From an uncultured Bacteroidota bacterium (GTDB lineage Bacteria; Bacteroidota; Bacteroidia; Chitinophagales; Chitinophagaceae), in the NCBI GenBank assembly GCA_946480675.1, contig CAMLKS010000004.1:1-21235 (forward strand): a stretch of DNA of 21,235 bases, written 5' to 3'. Both the position numbers and the translations under genes were made by a program. Shown here piece after piece: positions 15,400 through 21,235 of this stretch (positions are counted from its first letter, which is position 1; every line of letters begins with the position of its first letter). The notes below the pieces were generated by a model. The model was not told the origin of the DNA, ran no database searches, and worked only from the letters and a program-made list of their open reading frames with translations.

Positions 15400-16824
15400 G
15401 TGAAAAAAGAAAATATATCGGTATTCGATATTTTTAAGATAGGAGTAGGCCCCAGCAGTTCGCACACCCTTGGCCCATGGCGTGCCGCAGAGCGTTTTGT
15501 AAATACCATCAGGCAGAAAGGCATAGAACATGTAAAGGCTGTACAGGTATTGCTATACGGTTCGCTGGCGAAGACAGGTAAGGGGCATGGTACGGATGTG
15601 GCGGTGATACTGGGCTTGAATGGTGAAGACCCGGTAACATTTGATGTGAACCAGATAGGCCCGCGCATCATGGAAATAGGTGCGACGAAGAAAATGATGC
15701 TGGGGCTGGAAAAGGAAATAGATTTTGACCCGGCGGTAGATGTGGTATTCCTGATGAATGAAAGTCTGCCACAGCACCCAAACGCCGTAACTTTTCTTTG
15801 CTCATTTGATAATGGTGATAAAATAGCAGAGACTTATTATTCTATAGGTGGTGGCTTTGTGATAAAAGAGGGTGAAACGGGTGGTGGTGCCAATGAAGTA
15901 GAACTGCCGTTCCCGATAGATAATGCGAAAGACCTGCTGCACTGGTGCCGGAAAACGGGGCTGAGCATATCGGAAGTAGTGATGGAAAATGAGCATGCTT
16001 GGCGTAGCGAGGCTGCTACCAAAGCCGGAGTGCTGAAGATATGGGAAGTGATGCGTGACTGTACCTATCGCGGTTGCCATATATCTGGTGAACTGCCGGG
16101 TGGGCTACATGTGACACGACGTGCAGCAGGACTGAATAAAAAACTGCTGCAGGGGCGTGCATATAGCAATTATAAAGAATGGATAGATGCCATACGCAGT
16201 GGCGGACAAGGCTTTCAATATACGCTGGATTGGGTAAGTTGTTTTGCCCTGGCAGTAAATGAAGAGAATGCCTCCTTTAGCCGCGTGGTAACGGCACCTA
16301 CCAATGGTGCTGCGGGTGTAGTGCCTGCGGTGCTTCAATATTACATCGCCTTCTGCGATGGTTATGATGATGAAAAGATCATTCAATTCCTGCTTACAGC
16401 ATCTGAAATAGGCAGCATTTTTAAGAAAGGTGCTACACTATCGGCTGCTATGGGTGGCTGCCAGGCAGAAATAGGCGTTTCCTCATCGATGGCGGCGGCT
16501 GCGCTCACAGAATGCCTGGGGGGTAATGTCCGCCAATGCCTGATGGCCGCGGAAATAGCTATGGAGCACCACCTGGGCCTAACCTGCGATCCTGTAGGCG
16601 GGCTGGTGCAGGTGCCATGTATAGAACGTAATACAATGGGCGCTATCAAAGCCATTACGGCATCGCAACTGGCACTGCAAAGCAATCCCGATAATGCACG
16701 TGTGTCTTTAGACAACGTGGTAAATACCATGTGGGCAACCGCGTTGGATATGAACCATAAGTATAAAGAAACGGCTGAAGGCGGACTGGCTATGCATATT
16801 CCCATTAGCTTGCCTGAGTGTTAA
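15400..16824 (+). CDS. sdaA: L-serine ammonia-lyase, single-chain Fe-S type
   Basis: The 474-residue product deaminates L-serine to pyruvate and ammonia in the cytoplasm, using an oxygen-sensitive [4Fe-4S] cluster. The N-terminal beta domain starts with [20 protein letters not shown], a hallmark of the family. The alpha domain includes [14 protein letters not shown] and the cluster cysteines Cys354 (GGCQAEIG), Cys396 (LTCDPVGG) and Cys407 (VPCIERN). The length matches the fused enzyme. Translation probably starts at GTG (15400), since no ATG precedes the SVFDIF motif. The start lies 19 nt after the T run of the fasciclin terminator, leaving almost no room for an independent promoter. waaA follows after 5 nt, suggesting cotranscription. 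Confidence 0.95.
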   Translation: MKKENISVFDIFKIGVGPSSSHTLGPWRAAERFVNTIRQKGIEHVKAVQVLLYGSLAKTGKGHGTDVAVILGLNGEDPVTFDVNQIGPRIMEIGATKKMMLGLEKEIDFDPAVDVVFLMNESLPQHPNAVTFLCSFDNGDKIAETYYSIGGGFVIKEGETGGGANEVELPFPIDNAKDLLHWCRKTGLSISEVVMENEHAWRSEAATKAGVLKIWEVMRDCTYRGCHISGELPGGLHVTRRAAGLNKKLLQGRAYSNYKEWIDAIRSGGQGFQYTLDWVSCFALAVNEENASFSRVVTAPTNGAAGVVPAVLQYYIAFCDGYDDEKIIQFLLTASEIGSIFKKGATLSAAMGGCQAEIGVSSSMAAAALTECLGGNVRQCLMAAEIAMEHHLGLTCDPVGGLVQVPCIERNTMGAIKAITASQLALQSNPDNARVSLDNVVNTMWATALDMNHKYKETAEGGLAMHIPISLPEC

Positions 16825-16829
16825 CCTGA

Positions 16830-18101
16830 TTGAGTTTGCCTTATCTTTATTACGTGCAGGTTTTTCTCTACAATATATTTCTGGTCTTATATGCGCTGGG
16901 TATAAGGGTTGCATCGCTTTTCAATGAAAAGGCACGTAAATGGCTACGCGGCAGAAAAGGCATTTTCGGACAGATGGCGAATGCCTTGCAAAGAAAGGAC
17001 GAGAAGCGTATATGGGTGCACTGTGCATCGCTGGGAGAGTTTGAACAGGGGCGGCCCGTTATAGAAGCCATCAAGGCGCAGTACCCTGGTTATAGAATAG
17101 TGCTTACTTTCTTTTCGCCTTCGGGCTACGAGATACGTAAAGATTATGATGGGGCAGACTATGTGTTTTACCTGCCGATGGATGGGGCGGGCAATGCAAA
17201 GCAGTTTATAGAATTAGTGAACCCTTCACTGGCCATTTTTGTGAAGTATGAGTTCTGGTATCACTACCTGCACCAATTGAAAAAACAGGGTGTGCCTACC
17301 GTGCTTATCTCTGCGGCTTTCCGTTCTTCGCAACCATTCTTTAAAAGGTATGGTGGCTTGTTCAGAGAGATACTGAAATCGTTTGCCTACATCTTTGTGC
17401 AGGATGAAAATTCAAAGCAATTACTAAGCAGTATAGGTGTCACAAACAATGTAGTTGTATCGGGCGATACCCGCTACGATAGAGTAGCGCAGATAGCAGC
17501 GAACGCTAAGCAATACGAACTGATAGAGCGTTTTAAAGGGGACAGTAAATTGCTTATAGCGGGTAGTACATGGCCGGGCGATGAGGCGCTGCTGAACAAA
17601 GCTGTGGATATACTGCCTGATGACTGGCGGGTTATCATAGCCCCCCATGAAGTTCATAAATCGCACATTGAAGACATACAGGGTTACTTTCTTACCAATA
17701 GTGTGCTGTATTCAGAATTGAAGCAAGAGCCTTGTGGGTTTAAGGTGCTTATCATTGATAATATCGGTATGCTTTCCAGCCTGTATGGGTATGGTGAGTT
17801 GGCATTTGTAGGTGGTGGTTTTCAGAAGGGGGGCATCCATAATATATTAGAGCCTGCCATATTTGGGCTACCCGTTTTTATGGGGCCAGAGTACGAAAAG
17901 TTTGTTGAAGCCAAAGAAATGGTTTCCCGTCAGCTGGCCTTCCCCGTCCGCAATGAAACAGAATTTAACAGTTTATTGCAGCAGTTCATTTCCGATGAAA
18001 AAATGCGCCATTCCATGCAAACCGCCATCAAGACGTATATGCAGGAAAATCTGGGCGCTACAGATAAGATAATGGAGGTATTGGGAGATAAATTCCTGTG
18101 A
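16830..18101 (+). CDS. waaA: 3-deoxy-D-manno-octulosonic acid (Kdo) transferase
   Basis: The product (423 residues from TTG 16830) belongs to the WaaA/KdtA GT30 family, which transfers Kdo from CMP-Kdo to lipid A precursor at the inner face of the cytoplasmic membrane. An N-terminal hydrophobic anchor is followed by the N-terminal Rossmann domain with HCASLGEFEQGRPVIEAI; Glu70 corresponds to the catalytic base. SGDTRYDRV (about 210), IIAPHEVHKSHIED, and the CMP-binding region VGGGFQKGGIHNILEPAIFG with GLPVFMGP are all present. The start is uncertain: TTG 16830 gives MSLPYLYYVQVFLYN, while GTG 16854 would begin VQVFLYNIFL, which fits the family N-terminus well. The gene follows sdaA by 5 nt. 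In this window it sits near kdnA and kdnB, so its natural donor may be the Kdo8N form. Confidence 0.93.
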   Translation: MSLPYLYYVQVFLYNIFLVLYALGIRVASLFNEKARKWLRGRKGIFGQMANALQRKDEKRIWVHCASLGEFEQGRPVIEAIKAQYPGYRIVLTFFSPSGYEIRKDYDGADYVFYLPMDGAGNAKQFIELVNPSLAIFVKYEFWYHYLHQLKKQGVPTVLISAAFRSSQPFFKRYGGLFREILKSFAYIFVQDENSKQLLSSIGVTNNVVVSGDTRYDRVAQIAANAKQYELIERFKGDSKLLIAGSTWPGDEALLNKAVDILPDDWRVIIAPHEVHKSHIEDIQGYFLTNSVLYSELKQEPCGFKVLIIDNIGMLSSLYGYGELAFVGGGFQKGGIHNILEPAIFGLPVFMGPEYEKFVEAKEMVSRQLAFPVRNETEFNSLLQQFISDEKMRHSMQTAIKTYMQENLGATDKIMEVLGDKFL

Positions 18102-18109
18102 TTAAGACG

Positions 18110-18892
18110 CTAATAAGTTATACTACCCAGCCTGCTTATGTTATCATAAGCTGCTAATTCTTCAAACCAGTTTTTGTTGTAGTATAGGTACAAAGCCCCA
18201 TCACCACATTCTTTACACTTGGGATTATTTAGTTTTAATACTGGCAACTCTCCTTTTACCGAAATCATTTCTTCGACGTCTGCATTAGTAGTGCGTTCTT
18301 TCAAAACTTTATATTGCTTATTCAGGTTTTCCCTTCTATTATAGAATAGGTTTGTGGCCGTATCGAATTTTACTACTGTAGTTATACTTTCATCATACAG
18401 TATTTTAGAAGAATCGTCTAAGTCGCGGGCGTAAACATGTTCAGTAACAGTGAGCTCAAATTTGTTTTTCAGGTCGGGTTCTATTTTTAGGCTTACCAGG
18501 TTAAAATCGAAGAACATCCCATGTACAAAGCTTTCAGAGGTAGTAAACACGGGAAGTGGTATGTGTAGTTTATTATTGTAGATGCAAACAACTACGATAG
18601 CTCTGCGTTTTACTTCGCTGCCACCAGGCATTCCATACGTTATTTGCAGAAAATATGGATTCAAAAGCTTTACATCCCTTATGCCATGCTTATTCCCATA
18701 AAAGGTTAGTGTGTCAGCTTTATGAATAACTACAATCGTTTCGGAATGGGTATTCCTTATCAGCAATTTTTCTTTCTTGCCTTCAAAGGATTGAATATCG
18801 TACGTGGTGTTACCGGATTTAGCAGAAGTATTTAAGTGGCAAAAGAGGAGTGCCATTACAAAGGTGAATAGTTTCCCGATGGATGTTTTCAA
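18110..18892 (-). CDS. Secreted hypothetical protein, AT-rich gene
   Basis: The 260-residue product starts with a signal peptide (MKTSIGKLFTFVMALLFCHLNTSAKSG), so it is probably periplasmic or secreted. The mature part is rich in short beta-like stretches (RAIVVVCIYNNKLHIPLPVF, KFELTVTEHVYARDL) and contains a CKEC pair near the C-terminus. I recognise no domain. By eye the gene is noticeably more AT-rich than its neighbours and runs against them. Its stop lies 8 nt from the waaA stop, and its 5' end faces kdnA across 131 nt. It thus separates waaA from kdnA and may be a later insertion. No promoter is obvious on its side. Confidence 0.75.
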   Translation of the reverse strand: MKTSIGKLFTFVMALLFCHLNTSAKSGNTTYDIQSFEGKKEKLLIRNTHSETIVVIHKADTLTFYGNKHGIRDVKLLNPYFLQITYGMPGGSEVKRRAIVVVCIYNNKLHIPLPVFTTSESFVHGMFFDFNLVSLKIEPDLKNKFELTVTEHVYARDLDDSSKILYDESITTVVKFDTATNLFYNRRENLNKQYKVLKERTTNADVEEMISVKGELPVLKLNNPKCKECGDGALYLYYNKNWFEELAAYDNISRLGSITY

Positions 18893-18969
18893 GCAGGTGA
18901 ATTTACATGCATTAAATTACTATATAATTCATTTTCAAGGATGTAAAACTATGATTATAACAAAGTATT

Positions 18970-18981
18970 AGGGTTTACCCT
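18970..18981. promoter_or_regulatory. Short palindrome upstream of kdnA
   Basis: AGGGT-TT-ACCCT is a perfect 5-bp inverted repeat with a 2-nt spacer, 15 nt upstream of the kdnA -7 element and near the expected -33 position. It could be a repressor or activator half-site, but it is short enough to be chance. Confidence 0.25.
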
Positions 18982-18996
18982 CTCGGTTTAAATCAG

Positions 18997-19004
18997 TAGT
19001 TTTG
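18997..19004 (+). promoter_or_regulatory. Candidate -7 element (TAGTTTTG) for kdnAB
   Basis: TAGTTTTG fits TAnnTTTG and lies 19 nt before the kdnA ATG, implying a leader of roughly ten bases. No TTTG -33 box is at the right distance. The position between divergent genes supports a real promoter here. Confidence 0.5.
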
Positions 19005-19023
19005 CCATCTAAATTTTCTACAC

Positions 19024-20232
19024 ATGCCCGGTACCGAACTATTTGGAGCAGAAGAGCGTAAAGAGGTGAATGATGTATTGGAAACAGGTGTCCTGTTTCG
19101 CTATGGCCACGATGCACAACGCAACGGCCACTGGAAAGCCAAAGAATTTGAAGAAGAAGCAAAAAAGATAACCGGCGCCAAATATGCTCTGGCTACCAGC
19201 AGCGGTTCTACGGCTGTTATTACGGCCCTGGCTGCGGCAGGTATTGGTGCGGGCGATGAGGTGATTGTTCCTCCATTTACATTTATAGCTACTATAGAAG
19301 CCGTACTGTTCATAGGTGCGCTGCCGGTATTTGCAGAGTTGGATGAAACCCTGTGCCTGAGCGCAGAGGGCATTCGTAAAGCCATAACCCCCAAAACAAA
19401 AGGTGTATGCCTGGTGCATATGTGCGGTAGTGCTGCCGATATGGATAGCATTATGGAAGTGATAAACGAGCACAACCTGACACTGGTAGATGATGCAGGA
19501 CAAGCATTTGCCGCATCGTATAAAGGCAAGGCTACCGGCCTGTGGGGCAAAGCAGGCGCCTTCTCGTTCGATTTCTTTAAAATAGCAACAGCGGGCGAGG
19601 GTGGCATACTGGTAACGAATGATGAAGAAGTTTATAAAAAAGCAGAGTACTATTCAGACCACGGCCACTCGCATGTAGGTGCTAAGCGTGGTATGGAGCC
19701 GCACCCGGTACTGGGCTTCAACTACCGTATAGGTGAGCTGAACGCCGCGGTAGCCGTTGCGCAAACGCGCCGCGTGCCGCAGGTACTGGCTGCTAACCGC
19801 AAGCATAAAAAGATGCTGACAGAACTGCTGTCTGCAACACCGGGTATTGGTTTTGCAAAGATTGCAGACCCGGATGGCGATTCTGCTACCTTCCTGAACC
19901 TGCTGATGGAAACACCGGAAGCAGCACAGCGCGTGGTAGATGAGTTCAACAACGCTGGCGTGGTTGGTTTCGACTACTGGTTCAAAAACATGTACCACTT
20001 CATCAACCAGTGGGACCATGTGAAGAACCTGGATACCGCATCGAAACTGCCGATACAACTACTGGGTGCGCCACAGGATTATAATAACTTGGACCTGCCA
20101 AAATCGCAAAACGTGATAGGCCGCCTGATATCATTCGGCATACGCTGCACATGGACGGAAGAACAAGTGAAAGAACTGGCAGCGAAAATTTCAGAGAGTG
20201 TTACTAAAGCATTAGCAACAGCACATGCATAA
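19024..20232 (+). CDS. kdnA: Kdo8N transaminase (DegT/DnrJ/EryC1 family)
   Basis: The 402-residue product is a PLP-dependent sugar aminotransferase. The start MPGTELFGAEERKEVNDVLETG followed by RYGHDAQRNGHWKAKEFE resembles Shewanella KdnA, as I recall that sequence. KdnA aminates 8-oxo-Kdo, with glutamate as donor, to give 8-amino-3,8-dideoxy-manno-octulosonate. PLP-binding features are SSGSTAVITAL (about 58-68), VPPFTFIATIEAV, VDDAGQAF and the Schiff-base lysine Lys186 in SFDFFKIATAGEGG. SDHGHSHVGAKRGMEPHPVLGFNYRIGELNAA is the conserved substrate region. Other DegT-family sugar transaminases are possible by homology, but the adjoining kdnB makes KdnA the best call. The kdnB ATG lies within its last codons (8-nt overlap), indicating translational coupling. 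Confidence 0.88.
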   Translation: MPGTELFGAEERKEVNDVLETGVLFRYGHDAQRNGHWKAKEFEEEAKKITGAKYALATSSGSTAVITALAAAGIGAGDEVIVPPFTFIATIEAVLFIGALPVFAELDETLCLSAEGIRKAITPKTKGVCLVHMCGSAADMDSIMEVINEHNLTLVDDAGQAFAASYKGKATGLWGKAGAFSFDFFKIATAGEGGILVTNDEEVYKKAEYYSDHGHSHVGAKRGMEPHPVLGFNYRIGELNAAVAVAQTRRVPQVLAANRKHKKMLTELLSATPGIGFAKIADPDGDSATFLNLLMETPEAAQRVVDEFNNAGVVGFDYWFKNMYHFINQWDHVKNLDTASKLPIQLLGAPQDYNNLDLPKSQNVIGRLISFGIRCTWTEEQVKELAAKISESVTKALATAHA

Positions 20233-21235
20233 GAATTTTAAAAACATTGAGAAGGTAGTTTACGGCCGCGGCAGCTTTGAAACCATGGATGGCATACTGG
20301 AGCCCGTGCGCAAGGAGAACAACCATTTTGTACTTTTTATAGTAGACAACTATTTTACAGATAAGCCGCTGAAACACCGCATACCTGTAAAAGAAGGAGA
20401 TGAGATACGCTTTGTAGATGTAGACCCAAATGAGCCTACAACAGAGCAGATAGACAGCCTGCGCGATGAGATACTGAACAGCAAAGGTATACCAGCCGGT
20501 GTGGTGGGCATAGGCGGTGGCAGCATTATGGATATAGCCAAAGCCATATCGCTGATGTTTACCAATGAAGGTTCGTCTACCTTATACCAGGGCCTGAACC
20601 TGATAAAGAAACCGGGCATTTACCACCTGGGCGTGCCAACCATATCCGGTACGGGTGCAGAGGTATCTATGACGGCGGTATTGACAGGCCCTGAAAAGAA
20701 ACTGGGTTTGAAATGTGACTGGACGGTTTTCAACCAGGTAATTCTTGACCCTGAACTGATAGCCAGTGTGCCTACCGATAAATGGTTTTATACAGGAATG
20801 GATACGTATATCCACTGTATAGAATCGGAAAATGGTATGCTGAACAATGCATTCAGTCACGCCTATGCAGAGCAATCATTGAAGCTATGCCGTGATATAT
20901 ACCTGGGCGATCATGCCGGTCAAACACCGGAGAATGATGATAAGCTGATGGTGGCATCGCTGATGGGTGGTTTGAGCCTTACGTATTCGGAAGTGGGCGT
21001 ATGCCATGCACTGTCATATGGACTTTCGAAGATACTGGGTGAAAAGCACTGCTATGCCAACTGTATCGCGTTTCAGCACCTTGAAGACTACTACACCAGT
21101 GGCGTAGCGGAGTTTAAGACCATGCTGCAAAAGCATAATGTTACTCTGCCGCAAGACCTGAGTAATAACTGGACTGATGACCAGATAACCGCTATGGCGC
21201 ATGTGGCTTACAACCTGCCCCATATGTGGAACCAT
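20225..21235 (+). CDS. kdnB: Kdo 8-oxidase (iron-type alcohol dehydrogenase fold), 3' end cut off
   Basis: An open frame of 337 codons runs to the right edge without a stop, so the last residues (perhaps 20 of about 355) are missing. The start MHKNFKNIEKVVYGRGSF overlaps the kdnA stop by 8 nt. The protein has the group III iron-dependent alcohol dehydrogenase fold: nucleotide-binding GVVGIGGGSIMDIAKA, then TISGTGAEVSM. Probable metal ligands are Asp193 and His197 (MDTYIHCIE), His261 (GVCHALSYG) and His275 (KHCYANCIAF). The segments GVCHALSYGLSKILGEKHCYAN and LEDYY match KdnB as I recall it. KdnB oxidises the C8 hydroxyl of Kdo so that KdnA can aminate it. The substrate follows from the pairing with kdnA, not from sequence alone. 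Confidence 0.88.
   Translation, partial: MHKNFKNIEKVVYGRGSFETMDGILEPVRKENNHFVLFIVDNYFTDKPLKHRIPVKEGDEIRFVDVDPNEPTTEQIDSLRDEILNSKGIPAGVVGIGGGSIMDIAKAISLMFTNEGSSTLYQGLNLIKKPGIYHLGVPTISGTGAEVSMTAVLTGPEKKLGLKCDWTVFNQVILDPELIASVPTDKWFYTGMDTYIHCIESENGMLNNAFSHAYAEQSLKLCRDIYLGDHAGQTPENDDKLMVASLMGGLSLTYSEVGVCHALSYGLSKILGEKHCYANCIAFQHLEDYYTSGVAEFKTMLQKHNVTLPQDLSNNWTDDQITAMAHVAYNLPHMWNH

Noticed and set aside
19024..21235. kdnA-kdnB as a generic O-antigen aminosugar pair
   Set aside because: No nucleotide-sugar epimerase, dehydratase or glycosyltransferase genes of an O-antigen cluster are nearby. The N-terminal motifs and the pairing of a DegT-type transaminase with an iron-type alcohol dehydrogenase point to Kdo8N synthesis.

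Overview
The window looks like chromosomal DNA of a member of the Bacteroidota, most likely a Chitinophagaceae-like bacterium. The evidence is indirect. Several genes are preceded by the Bacteroidota promoter element TAnnTTTG rather than a sigma-70 -10 box. Shine-Dalgarno sequences are inconspicuous. The PSP1/RicT-type protein has the cysteine-rich N-terminus typical of this phylum, and the LPS and porin genes indicate a Gram-negative outer membrane. I see no rRNA, tRNA, CRISPR array, insertion sequence or phage gene. Most of the window is housekeeping and envelope genes.

Layout. At 1-138 there is a short repeat-rich stretch with a perfect 29-nt direct repeat. holB (DNA polymerase III delta prime, +) follows and converges on an orphan cytosolic PAS-PAS histidine kinase (-). 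Next come a small lipoprotein gene broken by a frameshift in a G run (3078-3408, +), a structured 266-nt intergenic region, and a RicT/PSP1-family gene with a long Q/G/P/N-rich tail (+). A palindromic terminator separates it from a seven-gene run on the minus strand. In transcription order (right to left) that run is: secreted hypothetical, SAM methyltransferase, membrane M23 peptidase, macro-domain protein, folK, recQ and an OprB-like porin. Terminators after folK and recQ split it into at least three units.

From 12.8 kb on, genes are mostly on the plus strand: sppA, a secreted fasciclin protein, sdaA (L-serine ammonia-lyase), waaA (Kdo transferase), then kdnA and kdnB. A minus-strand, AT-rich hypothetical gene interrupts the series at 18110-18892. 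kdnB runs off the right edge and overlaps kdnA by 8 nt.

The most informative grouping is waaA-kdnA-kdnB. KdnB and KdnA are the oxidase and transaminase known from Shewanella to convert Kdo to 8-amino-Kdo (Kdo8N), and WaaA attaches Kdo-type sugars to lipid A. The cluster therefore predicts an aminated inner-core sugar in this organism's lipopolysaccharide. I did not find a clearly novel multi-gene system. The items most worth a second look are this Kdo8N locus, the frameshifted lipoprotein, the promoter and stem-loop at 3417-3536, the low-complexity tail of the RicT protein, and terminator-like hairpins directly upstream of the sdaA and porin start codons.
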